NCBI GenBank assembly: GCA_964601575.1
Contig: CAZROA010000113.1
Coordinates: forward strand, 1-16,182
Direction: 5' to 3'
Length of the DNA stretch: 16,182 nucleotides
DNA from: CAZKEG01 sp964601575
GTDB lineage: Bacteria > Desulfobacterota > Thermodesulfobacteria > Thermodesulfobacteriales > Thermodesulfatatoraceae
The position numbers and the translations under genes are program-made. A model generated the notes under the pieces. The model was given only the letters and a program-made list of their open reading frames with translations. It was not told the origin of the DNA and ran no database searches. Shown here piece after piece: positions 5,508 through 12,521 of this stretch (positions are counted from its first letter, which is position 1; each line of letters opens with the position of its first letter).

Positions 5508-6821
5508 TTAACGCCGACCGCGAAGCCTGCCCTGCCTCAAGAGCCCTTCATAGTGACGACTCAAGAGATGCGACTCGATCTGGGCCATGGTATCCATGGC
5601 CACTCCAACCACAATCAACAGGGCCGTACCGCCAAAGTAAAACGGCACGTTGAACTTCGCGATCAAGATTGTTGGTAGCACACAAATGGCCGAGACGTAA
5701 AGGGCCCCGATCAGGGTAATCCTGGTGACCACTCGATCCAAAAATTCGATCGTCGCCCGACCAGGACGAATACCCGGAATAAATCCGCCATATTTGCGTA
5801 AATTGTCCGCTACTTCTTGCGGATTAAAGATAATGGCCGTGTAGAAATAACAGAAAAAGATGATCAAGGCCACGAATATGATCTCATATATCAAAGTGCC
5901 TGGGCGAAATAGATTGGCGATCCGCTGGACGGATTCCACCGGGACAAAACTGGCCACCGTCGCCGGAAACATGAGGACCGAAGAGGCAAAGATCGGCGGG
6001 ATGACCCCAGCCATATTGACCTTAAGGGGGAGATAGGTCGTCTGTCCACCCATGACCTGTCGCCCAACCATCCGTCTGGCATAATGTACCGGGATACGCC
6101 GCTGGGCCCTTTCCATAAACACGGTAAAGGCCACCACCGCGATCACCAAGATCATGACAAAGACCAAGACCGCTGCCGAGAGTTCACCAGTCTTGACAAA
6201 GCGCACCGTATTGACCACTGCCGAAGGGAGCCTGGCCACAATACCAGCAAAGATCAAAAGCGAGATGCCGTTTCCGATACCGTGTTCGGTGATCTGCTCA
6301 CCAAGCCACATCAAAAAGACCGTCCCGGTGGTGAGGGTGAGCATGGTAAGCAGGCGAAAACCCCAACCAGGGAACATAACAATGGGCTGACCATTAGGAC
6401 CAGTCATCCGCTCAAGGCCGATGGCAATACCAAAACCCTGAATCAAGCAAATAGCCACGGTGAGATAACGGGTATAATAAGCGATCTTCCTTCGCCCTTC
6501 AGGGCCTTCCTTTTGCATCTCCTTAATGCTCGGGAAGACCACGGTAAGGAGCTGAAGAATAATGGAGGCACTAATATAGGGCATGATCCCCAAGGCACAG
6601 ATCGAGAGCCTTCGCAACGCCCCGCCGGAGAACATATCAATAAAGCCAAAGATCGTCCCCCCGGCCCGAGAAAAGAGGGCCATCAGGGCATCGGCGTTGA
6701 TCCCCGGCGTGGGGATCTGGACAGCGATTCGATAAATGGCCAAGGCCCCTAAAAGAAAAAGGAGCCGCCGACGCAGCTCCGGTATATTAGCTAAATTCTG
6801 GACACCGTCTGTCTTAAACAC
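5508..6821 (-). CDS. secY: SecY, channel subunit of the Sec translocase
   Basis: 437-residue polytopic inner-membrane protein that forms the protein-conducting channel with SecE and SecG, driven by SecA or ribosomes. About ten membrane segments can be read. Landmarks are IYRIAVQIPTPGIN (30-42), the plug region GGALRRLSICALGIMPYISASIILQLL (66-92), EHGIGNGISLLIFAGI (179-194) and the cytosolic SecA/ribosome loop KYGGFIPGIRPG (343-354). The C-terminal segment GVAMDTMAQIESHLLSRHYEGLL is typical. The start is GTG at 6821-6819 with AAGGAG 7 bases upstream, partly overlapping the rplO stop codon, which suggests coupling. Confidence 0.98.
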   Translation of the reverse strand: MFKTDGVQNLANIPELRRRLLFLLGALAIYRIAVQIPTPGINADALMALFSRAGGTIFGFIDMFSGGALRRLSICALGIMPYISASIILQLLTVVFPSIKEMQKEGPEGRRKIAYYTRYLTVAICLIQGFGIAIGLERMTGPNGQPIVMFPGWGFRLLTMLTLTTGTVFLMWLGEQITEHGIGNGISLLIFAGIVARLPSAVVNTVRFVKTGELSAAVLVFVMILVIAVVAFTVFMERAQRRIPVHYARRMVGRQVMGGQTTYLPLKVNMAGVIPPIFASSVLMFPATVASFVPVESVQRIANLFRPGTLIYEIIFVALIIFFCYFYTAIIFNPQEVADNLRKYGGFIPGIRPGRATIEFLDRVVTRITLIGALYVSAICVLPTILIAKFNVPFYFGGTALLIVVGVAMDTMAQIESHLLSRHYEGLLRQGRLRGRR

Positions 6822-6832
6822 GCCTTAACTCC

Positions 6833-7291
6833 TTACAAGGCCAATATTTCTACCGACCCCCCTGCCTTTTCGATCTTCTCTTTGGCGCTCTTAGAAATAG
6901 CATGAACTTTTAGATTAAGGGCCACCGAAATCTCGCCGTCACCCAGGATCTTTACCGGGAGTTTTTTCTTAAGGAGCCCTTTGGCCCGCAAGGCCTCCGG
7001 ATCTACCACCGCTCCGCTCTCGAAACGCTTCCCCAATTCACCGACATTGATCACCGCATATTCAACCCTAAACGGATTCTTAAACCCCCGCTTTGGTAAG
7101 CGGCGGAGGATCGGCATCTGTCCACCCTCAAACCAAGGCGGAACCCCGCCACCAGACCGAGAACGCTGGCCCTTATGCCCGCGGCACGAAGTCTTCCCAT
7201 GGCCGGAGCCAGGACCGCGCCCTACCCGTTTCTCCCTCTTCTTCGAGCCCGGAAAGGGCGAAAGATTGGAAAGGCTGACCCCTTCAGCCAT
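6833..7291 (-). CDS. rplO: Ribosomal protein uL15
   Basis: 152-residue uL15, a late-assembly large-subunit protein that reaches into the 23S rRNA core. The N-terminus (MAEGVSLSNLSPFPGSKK) leads to REKRVGRGPGSGHGKTSCRGHKGQRSRSGGG, the basic Gly-rich extension typical of the family. PPWFEGGQMPILRRLPKRGFKN follows, and then a small globular domain. I chose the ATG at 7291, which has GGAGGAG 4 bases upstream, over a start at 7312 that adds seven non-conserved residues. It overlaps the end of rpmD by 8 bases. Confidence 0.97.
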   Translation of the reverse strand: MAEGVSLSNLSPFPGSKKREKRVGRGPGSGHGKTSCRGHKGQRSRSGGGVPPWFEGGQMPILRRLPKRGFKNPFRVEYAVINVGELGKRFESGAVVDPEALRAKGLLKKKLPVKILGDGEISVALNLKVHAISKSAKEKIEKAGGSVEILAL

Positions 7292-7472
7292 CGATCTCCT
7301 CCACTTTGACAAGATGTTTGACCTTTTCGATCATTCCCCGGATACAAGGATTATCTGGCCGGATCACCGTATGTCTGATACGGCGAAGCCCCAAACCAGC
7401 AAGGGTGGCCCGCTGCTTCTTGGACCAACCATATTTGCTCCGCACCAAGGTGATCTTAAGCTGTTTCGCCAT
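7284..7472 (-). CDS. rpmD: Ribosomal protein uL30
   Basis: 62-residue uL30, a small large-subunit protein bound to 23S rRNA. The sequence MAKQLKITLVRSKYGWSKKQ, then RATLAGLGLRRIRHTVIRPDNPCIRGMIEKVKHLVKVEE, is the full family pattern, including the (K)xQRxTLxxLGLRR segment. The start is ATG at 7472. A GTG nine bases earlier is not needed. The first 17 bases overlap the end of rpsE in another frame, and the last 8 overlap rplO, so all three are probably translationally coupled. Confidence 0.96.
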   Translation of the reverse strand: MAKQLKITLVRSKYGWSKKQRATLAGLGLRRIRHTVIRPDNPCIRGMIEKVKHLVKVEEIDG

Positions 7473-7977
7473 GGCCCTCACCCGTCAGTTCTTCTTTAGA
7501 CAATTGCCGTTTAGCCGCCACATATTCCGGGCTCTGAAGCAACTCAAAGGCCCGAAAGGTGGCCTTGACCACATTGTGAGGATTGGTACTGCGGATACAC
7601 TTGGTGACTACGTCCCGAATCCCCACCGCATCCATGATGGCCCGGATGGTACTCCCAGCGATAACCCCGGTACCAGGACGCCCGGGCTTAAGCAACACCT
7701 TCGCTGCCCCATATTCTCCGATGATTTGATGGGGAATGGTGCCATTGATCACCGGGACTTCGATCATATTTTTACGGGCCCGCTCTAAGGCCTTACGAAT
7801 GGCATCCGGAACCTCTGGAGCCTTTCCTAAACCATAACCCACCCGGCCCTGACCATCGCCTACCACCACAATGGCCGAAAAACGAAAACGCCGGCCACCT
7901 TTGTGTACCTTGGCCACACGATTAATGAAAATGATCTTCTCGATGAGTTCACCTGCTTCCTTTGGTGATGCCACCAA
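7456..7977 (-). CDS. rpsE: Ribosomal protein uS5
   Basis: 173-residue uS5, part of the mRNA entry channel and the 30S helicase with S3 and S4, and linked to decoding accuracy. The double-stranded RNA-binding-like N-terminal domain shows IEKIIFINRVAKVHKGGRRFRFSAIVVVGDGQGRVGYGLGKA. The C-terminal half shows AAKVLLKPGRPGTGVIAG, then IRAIMDAVGIRDVVTKCIRSTNPHNVVKATF. The start is probably TTG at 7977-7975, with AGGAGG 8 bases upstream. A GTG is the very next codon and would sit 11 bases away. Its end overlaps rpmD by 17 bases. Confidence 0.97.
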   Translation of the reverse strand: MVASPKEAGELIEKIIFINRVAKVHKGGRRFRFSAIVVVGDGQGRVGYGLGKAPEVPDAIRKALERARKNMIEVPVINGTIPHQIIGEYGAAKVLLKPGRPGTGVIAGSTIRAIMDAVGIRDVVTKCIRSTNPHNVVKATFRAFELLQSPEYVAAKRQLSKEELTGEGHGETA

Positions 7978-7985
7978 GGCTCTTC

Positions 7986-7991
7986 CCTCCT
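7986..7991 (-). promoter_or_regulatory. Ribosome binding site for the TTG start of rpsE
   Basis: A perfect AGGAGG lies 8 bases before TTG (7977) and 11 bases before the following GTG (7974). The spacing favours TTG. It sits directly after the rplR stop codon. Confidence 0.8.
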
Positions 7992-8372
7992 CTAGAATTC
8001 AAGACCAGCGGCCCGAGCTCCGTCAGCCAGGGCCTTTACTCGACCGTGGTATTTATACCCACCACGATCGAAACAGACCTTCTTAATCCCAGCCTCGATA
8101 GCCCGCTTGCCGATCAGCTCCCCTACGGCCCGAGCCACCGCCGTTTTTCCACCCTCTTTCTTGAGCTCAGCCAAACGCTCCCTAATTTCCGGCGTGAGCG
8201 AAGAGGCCGCTACTAAGGTGCGCCCCTGAACGTCGTCAATGATCTGGGCATAGATGTGTTTACAACTGCGAAAGACCGACAACCGTGGGCGCTCGCTTGT
8301 CCCGAAGATCTTTTTCCTAACGCGACGTTTCCTTCTCAACCGTGCCAAGACTTTCTTACTTGTCCTTCCCAT
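7992..8372 (-). CDS. rplR: Ribosomal protein uL18
   Basis: 126-residue uL18, a 5S rRNA binder of the central protuberance that acts with L5 and L25. A basic N-terminus (MGRTSKKVLARLRRKRRVRKK) precedes IFGTSERPRLSVFRSCKHIYAQIIDDVQGRTLVAASS. The C-terminal part has VGELIGKRAIEAGIKKVCFDRGGYKYHGRVKALADGARAAGLEF, which ends as nearly all bacterial L18 proteins do. ATG start, 16 bases after rplF. It sits in the standard rplF-rplR-rpsE order. Confidence 0.98.
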   Translation of the reverse strand: MGRTSKKVLARLRRKRRVRKKIFGTSERPRLSVFRSCKHIYAQIIDDVQGRTLVAASSLTPEIRERLAELKKEGGKTAVARAVGELIGKRAIEAGIKKVCFDRGGYKYHGRVKALADGARAAGLEF

Positions 8373-8388
8373 ATCTCATTCACCCGCC

Positions 8389-8961
8389 CTAAGCTTTCTT
8401 GCCACCTTTACCAGCCTTTCTGAGGATGACTTCGCCTGAATAACGAACCCCTTTACCCTTATAAGGCTCCGGCGGACGTAGGCGGCGAATATTGGCCGCT
8501 GTCTGCCCGACCAGTTCTTTATCAATACCTTCTAGGGTGATTCGAAACTGAACCTCCCCTGTACCCCTTTCCACCTTGGCCTTGACCCCTTCTGGAAGTT
8601 TGAATTCAATGGGATGAGAGTATCCCAATTGGAGGACCAAAGTATCACCTTTAAGCTCCGCCCGATAGCCAAGGCCAACGATATCCAACGACCGGGTAAA
8701 GCCATTGGTCACCCCAACCACCAGGTTATTGATCAGCGCCCTGGCCAACCCATGAAAGGCCTTAAGCTTCTTGGCCAACCTCTTCTGGACCTGCTGCGGC
8801 AGGACCTTGATCTCGTTGTCTTCGATCTTCACGTCCACCAGGGGAGGAATCTGTTTCTCAAGGCGCCCTTTAGGCCCTTGAACCACAATCCGGCCTTCGT
8901 TGATCTCGACTTTTACCCCCTGAGGGATCGGTATCGGCTTTCTCCCTATCCGTGAAAGCAT
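8389..8961 (-). CDS. rplF: Ribosomal protein uL6
   Basis: 190-residue uL6, two related alpha/beta domains near the sarcin-ricin loop and the factor-binding site. It begins MLSRIGRKPIPIPQGVKVEI, with one extra residue (Leu2) compared with the usual MSRIGRKPI. The middle HGLARALINNLVVGVTNGFTRSLDIVGLGYRAELKGD is typical. The C-terminal motif RRLRPPEPYKGKGVRYSGEVILRKAGK is the family signature. The length is slightly above the usual 175-185 residues because of a basic end (GKGGKKA). ATG start with AGGTG 7 bases upstream. Confidence 0.98.
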   Translation of the reverse strand: MLSRIGRKPIPIPQGVKVEINEGRIVVQGPKGRLEKQIPPLVDVKIEDNEIKVLPQQVQKRLAKKLKAFHGLARALINNLVVGVTNGFTRSLDIVGLGYRAELKGDTLVLQLGYSHPIEFKLPEGVKAKVERGTGEVQFRITLEGIDKELVGQTAANIRRLRPPEPYKGKGVRYSGEVILRKAGKGGKKA

Positions 8962-8982
8962 CGCCCTTCACCTCGTTCCGGA

Positions 8983-9378
8983 TTACCAGACTTCACAAAG
9001 GACCTCGCCGCCAATACCCCGTTTCCGTGCCTCTCGGTCGGTCATGATGCCCTGCGAGGTCGAAATTATAGCGATCCCGTAGCCGCCAATCACCTTGGGT
9101 AACCCGTCCTTTTTGACGTAGACCCGCCGCCCGGGCTTACTCACCTTTTTAAGCCCGGCTATAACCGGGCGCTTATGTTCGTCATATTTGAGAACGATCT
9201 CGATCTTGCCCTGCGGCCCTTCGGGAACAAAGCGAAAATCTTCGATATACCCCTCTTCTTTCAAGATCTTGGCAATGGCCAACTTCACCTTAGAAGAAGG
9301 GATCTCTACCACCTTATGCCTGACCATACAGGCGTTTCTGATACGGGCCAACATGTCTGCAATGGGATCGGTCATCAT
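8983..9378 (-). CDS. rpsH: Ribosomal protein uS8
   Basis: 131-residue uS8, a primary 16S rRNA binder of the central domain. In E. coli it also represses the spc operon by binding mRNA near rplE. The start MMTDPIADMLARIRNA is typical; two ATG codons stand in a row and I use the first, with GGGGTG upstream. The C-terminal signature ISTSQGIMTDREARKRGIGGEVLCEVW is complete. It follows rpsN by 13 bases. I could not recognise an S8-type regulatory site by eye. Confidence 0.98.
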   Translation of the reverse strand: MMTDPIADMLARIRNACMVRHKVVEIPSSKVKLAIAKILKEEGYIEDFRFVPEGPQGKIEIVLKYDEHKRPVIAGLKKVSKPGRRVYVKKDGLPKVIGGYGIAIISTSQGIMTDREARKRGIGGEVLCEVW

Positions 9379-9391
9379 ACTTCAACACCCC

Positions 9392-9577
9392 TTACCAACT
9401 GGCTTTCCTGACACCGGGGATCTTGCCTTCTGAGGCCAATTTCCGAAAACATATCCGACAAAGCCCAAACCTGCGGATGTACCCCCGTGGGCGCCCGCAG
9501 ATAGAACAACGGTTCCGCTTGCGTACCGGAAACTTCGGTTCCTTCATGGCCTTTACGATCTGTGCTTTCCGAGGCAT
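9392..9577 (-). CDS. rpsN: Ribosomal protein uS14, short zinc-binding type (type Z)
   Basis: 61-residue uS14 of the 30S head. The first half is basic (MPRKAQIVKAMKEPKFPVRKR). The zinc site is Cys24, Cys27, Cys40 and Cys43 (CSIC, CRIC), and the protein ends GKIPGVRKASW, the classical type Z end. The zinc-free long form of about 100 residues is not seen here. The ribosome site AGGAGGAG is unusual because it is encoded by the last Arg codons of rplE (AGG AGG AGA), about 10 bases before the ATG. Confidence 0.98.
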   Translation of the reverse strand: MPRKAQIVKAMKEPKFPVRKRNRCSICGRPRGYIRRFGLCRICFRKLASEGKIPGVRKASW

Positions 9578-9583
9578 AGGTCT

Positions 9584-10132
9584 CTATCTCCTCCTAAACG
9601 GCATACCTAAAAGCTTCAAAAGCTCAAAGGCCTCTTCATCGGTCTCCGCCGAGGTCACAAAGGTAATATTCATGCCCTTGATCTTTTCCACCTTGTTCGG
9701 ATCTACTTCTGGAAAGATGGTGTGATCCGTAATGCCCATGGTGTAGTTGCCCCGGCCATCAAATCCTCGTGTAGGCACCCCGCGAAAGTCACGCACCCGG
9801 GGCAGGGCAAAATTGACCAAACGAGTAAAGAAGTCATACATGCGGTTGCCCCGCAGGGTGACCATCACCCCGATGGGCATCCCTTCACGTAGCTTAAAGG
9901 CGGCAATAGATTTCTTCGCCCGGCGGATACAAGGCCGCTGCCCAGCAATGACCGCAAGTTCTTCCACCGCCTGGTCGATGATCTTCGGGTTCTGGACCGC
10001 CTCGCCCAAGCCCATATTAAGACAGATCTTGAGCAACCTCGGGACTTCTAGCCTATTTTTGTACTCAAAACGCTCCATCAATTTCGGAACAACCTCATTT
10101 TCGTAATATTGTCTGAGCCAGGACATGACCAT
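9584..10132 (-). CDS. rplE: Ribosomal protein uL5
   Basis: 182-residue uL5, a 5S rRNA binder of the central protuberance that touches the P-site tRNA and bridges to S13. Seen: YYENEVVPKLMERFEYKN, LLKICLNMGLGEAVQNPK, a segment with IRRAKKSIAAFKLREGMPIGVMVTLRGNRMYDF, RVRDFRGVPTRGFDGRGNYTMGITDHTIFPEVDPNKV, and GMNITFVTSAETDEEAFELLKLLGMPFRRR. Two ATG codons (10132 and 10126) are possible starts, spaced 4 and 10 bases from AAGGAG, and they change the protein by two residues. Only one base separates it from rplX, so the two are coupled. Confidence 0.98.
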   Translation of the reverse strand: MVMSWLRQYYENEVVPKLMERFEYKNRLEVPRLLKICLNMGLGEAVQNPKIIDQAVEELAVIAGQRPCIRRAKKSIAAFKLREGMPIGVMVTLRGNRMYDFFTRLVNFALPRVRDFRGVPTRGFDGRGNYTMGITDHTIFPEVDPNKVEKIKGMNITFVTSAETDEEAFELLKLLGMPFRRR

Positions 10133-10133
10133 C

Positions 10134-10499
10134 TTACTCCTTAGCCTCGATTATCTCTCCGCACTTTTTACAGACCCGCACCTTAGTCCCATCTTCGAGG
10201 ATCTTACGCCCCACCCGTACCCCTTTCATACATTTGGGGCAAACGACCATCAGATTGGAAATATGGATCGGGGCAGGCTTTTCCACGATACCACCTTCGG
10301 CATAAGGAGTCGGCCTCATATGCCTCTTGACGATGTTTACCCCTTCGACCACCGCCCGCTGACGACGCGGAAAGACCTGTAGTACTCGACCGACCTTGCC
10401 TTTGTCCTTCCCAGCGATGACCACCACCTGATCGTTCTTGCGAATACGAAGCTTTACTTGATGCGGCTTCAGTCCTCTCCTTGCCTTACTCTTAAACAT
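10134..10499 (-). CDS. rplX: Ribosomal protein uL24 with C-terminal zinc-ribbon cysteines
   Basis: 121-residue uL24, an assembly initiator of the large subunit that binds the 5' end of 23S rRNA near the exit tunnel. The KOW motif region is KLRIRKNDQVVVIAGKDKGKVGRVLQVFP (17-45), followed by VVEGVNIVKRHMRPTP. Near the C-terminus, Cys87, Cys90, Cys110 and Cys113 (CPKC, CKKC) form a likely zinc ribbon, absent from E. coli L24 but found in several bacterial lineages. The ATG at 10499 has AAGGGG 8 bases upstream. A GTG nine bases earlier is too close to that site. Confidence 0.98.
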   Translation of the reverse strand: MFKSKARRGLKPHQVKLRIRKNDQVVVIAGKDKGKVGRVLQVFPRRQRAVVEGVNIVKRHMRPTPYAEGGIVEKPAPIHISNLMVVCPKCMKGVRVGRKILEDGTKVRVCKKCGEIIEAKE

Positions 10500-10511
10500 A
10501 GCCCACACCCC

Positions 10512-10880
10512 TTAAAGCACTTCCGGCGCCAGAGAAATAATCTTCATAAACTTCTTGGCCCTGAGCTCTCTTCCCACCGGACCAAAGATACGCGTCCCTA
10601 CCGGTTCACCCCACTGATTGATGAGTACCGCTGCGTTCTCATCAAACTTGATCAAGGTACCATCAGACCGGGGCTGTTCCTTCTTTGTCCGCACGACCAC
10701 CGCTCGCACTACGTCTCCGGCCTTGACCTTGGAATTGGGAAGGGCCTCCTTGACCGAGGCAATGATCACATCTCCGATCCGGGCGTACCGCCGCCCGGAA
10801 CCACCCAACACCCTGATACACATGATCTTCTTGGCCCCGGAATTGTCAGCCACATTAAGATAACTCTGTTGCTGAATCAT
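10512..10880 (-). CDS. rplN: Ribosomal protein uL14
   Basis: 122-residue uL14, which binds 23S rRNA at the subunit interface, forms inter-subunit bridges, and is the binding site of the silencing factor RsfS. The N-terminus MIQQQSYLNVADNSGAKKIMCIRVLGGSGRRYARIGD is typical. So are VVRAVVVRTKKEQPRSDGTLIKFDENAAVLIN and the C-terminal RIFGPVGRELRAKKFMKIISLAPEVL. The length is exactly normal. ATG start 16 bases after rpsQ, with GGGTGGTGATGG upstream. This is the first gene of the spc block, with no visible promoter between it and rpsQ. Confidence 0.98.
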   Translation of the reverse strand: MIQQQSYLNVADNSGAKKIMCIRVLGGSGRRYARIGDVIIASVKEALPNSKVKAGDVVRAVVVRTKKEQPRSDGTLIKFDENAAVLINQWGEPVGTRIFGPVGRELRAKKFMKIISLAPEVL

Positions 10881-10896
10881 AGACCATCACCACCCT

Positions 10897-11190
10897 TTAC
10901 TGCTCTTCGCTCTCACCTTTATCAAGCACCTTGGCCCGCTCAAGGATCTGACGAACCCGCCATCTCTTGTGGCGGGAAAGGGGCCTAGTCTCTTCAATGA
11001 GGACCTTGTCCCCTATCCGACAGGTGTTTTCCTCATCGTGAGCCATAAATTTCCGGCGGCGGCGGATGTATTTCTTGTAAAGCGGATGCTTGACCAACCG
11101 CTCTACCATGACCACCACCGTCTTATCCATCTTGTCGCTGACCACGATGCCGATGAATTGTTTCCTATTGGCCACTTTATTCTCTCTCAT
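10897..11190 (-). CDS. rpsQ: Ribosomal protein uS17
   Basis: 97-residue uS17, an OB-fold primary binder of 16S rRNA. The core is RKQFIGIVVSDKMDKTVVVMVERLVKHPLYKKYIRRRRKFMAHDEENTCRIGDKVLIEETRPLSRHKRWRV. The C-terminal end is longer and more acidic (LDKGESEEQ) than in E. coli (84 residues). The ATG at 11190 has only a weak ribosome site (AAGG about 10 bases upstream). A GTG five codons inside is an alternative start and would remove MRENK. The gap to rpmC is 29 bases and contains no obvious signal. Confidence 0.96.
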   Translation of the reverse strand: MRENKVANRKQFIGIVVSDKMDKTVVVMVERLVKHPLYKKYIRRRRKFMAHDEENTCRIGDKVLIEETRPLSRHKRWRVRQILERAKVLDKGESEEQ

Positions 11191-11219
11191 CGCCTACCGA
11201 CCTTCCCGAAAATTTATGG

Positions 11220-11417
11220 CTAACGGATGCCCAGTTCCTTCTCACGGATCACCGTCAGCACCCGCGCAATATCCCTCTTTACCTGGCGAATCCGCATGGG
11301 ATTCTCCAACTGATGAATGGTCTTTTGAAACCGCAGATTGAAAAGCTCTTCCCGAAGCTCCCGTAATTTTTCCTGTAGCTCAACGATCGAGAGCTCTCGC
11401 AACTCTTCGGCCTTCAT
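11220..11417 (-). CDS. rpmC: Ribosomal protein uL29
   Basis: 65-residue uL29, a two-helix protein near the tunnel exit that helps form the docking site for trigger factor and SRP together with L23. The sequence MKAEELRELSIVELQEKLREL, then REELFNLRFQKTIHQLENPMRIRQVKRDIARVLTVIREKELG, is the full family pattern. The start is ATG at 11417, giving a 4-base ATGA overlap with the rplP stop. A longer frame reading back into rplP adds residues foreign to the family. Confidence 0.97.
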   Translation of the reverse strand: MKAEELRELSIVELQEKLRELREELFNLRFQKTIHQLENPMRIRQVKRDIARVLTVIREKELGIR

Positions 11418-11833
11418 AACCGATCCTCCCGCGAGACGATCTTGCACTTGATAGGGAGCTTGGCCGCGGCAAGCCTCAGGGCCTCACGGGCCACCTCTTC
11501 CGGCACCCCTTCGATCTCGTAGATGATTCGACCAGGCTTGATCACCGCCACCCAGCCTTCTACACTCCCTTTACCTTTACCCATTCGGGTCTCTGCCGGT
11601 TTCTTGGTTATGGGCTTATCCGGAAAGACCCGAATCCAGACCTTGGCCCCCTTCTTGGCACAGCGCACGATGGCAATACGCGCCGCTTCGATCTGCTGCG
11701 CGGTAAGCCAACAGTGCTCCAAGGCCCGCAACCCAAATTCACCAAAGGCTACCGAATTACCGCGCCAGGCAAGACCTCGATTGCGGCCCTTTTGCTGTTT
11801 CCGATATTTGACCTTTCTTGGTGAAAGAAGCAT
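11414..11833 (-). CDS. rplP: Ribosomal protein uL16
   Basis: 139-residue uL16, a late-assembly protein close to the A-site tRNA and the peptidyl transferase centre. Seen: MLLSPRKVKYRKQQKGRNRG, then the segment FGEFGLRALEHCWLTAQQIEAARIAIVR, VWIRVFPDKPITKKPAETRMGKGKGSVEGWVAVIKPG, and AREALRLAAAKLPIKCKIVSRED. The Arg in TRMGKGKG matches the residue hydroxylated in E. coli L16. It is followed directly by rpmC through an ATGA overlap. ATG start, 13 bases after rpsC. Confidence 0.98.
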   Translation of the reverse strand: MLLSPRKVKYRKQQKGRNRGLAWRGNSVAFGEFGLRALEHCWLTAQQIEAARIAIVRCAKKGAKVWIRVFPDKPITKKPAETRMGKGKGSVEGWVAVIKPGRIIYEIEGVPEEVAREALRLAAAKLPIKCKIVSREDRL

Positions 11834-11846
11834 CTTTACCTACCCC

Positions 11847-12506
11847 CTAAAGGCTTACCAGTGGCATCTCGCCCTTCTCTGGTAAGACCTCACCCTTAAA
11901 GATCCATACCTTGACTCCGATCACGCCGTATTTGGTGATGGCCTCGGCAAAGCCATAATCTATATCCGCCCGTAGGGTGTGTAGTGGCACCCGTCCTTCT
12001 CGGTACCATTCGCGTCGAGCAATCTCTGCTCCGCCAAGACGTCCAGCACACTGTACCCGAATCCCCTGGGCCCCAAAGCGCATGGCCAAACCCACCGCCC
12101 TCTTCATGGCCCGTCGGAAGGAGACCCGGCGCTCAAGCTGCACAGCGATGTTTTCCGCCACCAATTGGGCGTCTAGTTCTGGACGCCGCACTTCTTGAAT
12201 ATCAATATGGATCTCTTTCCCGTTGGTTAGCTTTTCCAGGGCCTTTTTTAAGGCCTCGATCTCGGCCCCTTTTTTGCCGATCACAATCCCAGGTCGCGCC
12301 GTATGAATGATGAGCCTGACCTTATTCGCCGCTCGCTCGATCTCGATCCGAGAAATACCAGCGTGTTTTAATCGATCTTTGATATAGCGACGAATCTTGT
12401 AGTCCTCGTGGACCAACTGCGGAAATTCATTCTTGGCAAACCAACGCGAATCCCAAGTCCTGGTAATCCCAATCCTAAGCCCGATGGGATTTACTTTCTG
12501 ACCCAA
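11847..12506 (-). CDS. rpsC: Ribosomal protein uS3
   Basis: 219-residue uS3, at the mRNA entry site of the 30S head, forming the helicase with S4 and S5. The start GQKVNPIGLRIGITRTWDSRW is the family N-terminus and follows a TTG at 12506-12504, with AGGAGG 7 bases upstream. The KH domain shows VRLIIHTARPGIVIGKKGAEIEALKKALEKL with the GxxG loop (GKKG). The C-terminal domain has RRAMKRAVGLAMRFGAQGIRVQCAGRLGGAEIARREWYREGRVPLHTLRADIDYG, then GVIGVKVWIFKGEVL. It lies between rplV and rplP with gaps of 15 and 13 bases. Confidence 0.98.
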   Translation of the reverse strand: MGQKVNPIGLRIGITRTWDSRWFAKNEFPQLVHEDYKIRRYIKDRLKHAGISRIEIERAANKVRLIIHTARPGIVIGKKGAEIEALKKALEKLTNGKEIHIDIQEVRRPELDAQLVAENIAVQLERRVSFRRAMKRAVGLAMRFGAQGIRVQCAGRLGGAEIARREWYREGRVPLHTLRADIDYGFAEAITKYGVIGVKVWIFKGEVLPEKGEMPLVSL

Positions 12507-12513
12507 CGCTCAC

Positions 12514-12519
12514 CCTCCT
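12514..12519 (-). promoter_or_regulatory. Ribosome binding site for the TTG start of rpsC
   Basis: A perfect AGGAGG lies 7 bases before the TTG at 12506. It decides the start of S3, since no ATG or GTG lies at the family N-terminus. Confidence 0.87.
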
Positions 12520-12521
12520 GT

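Noticed and set aside
6084..6752. Long plus-strand reading frame opposite secY
   Set aside because: It lies wholly inside the clearly identified secY gene and its translation has no recognisable domain. It is a codon-bias shadow.
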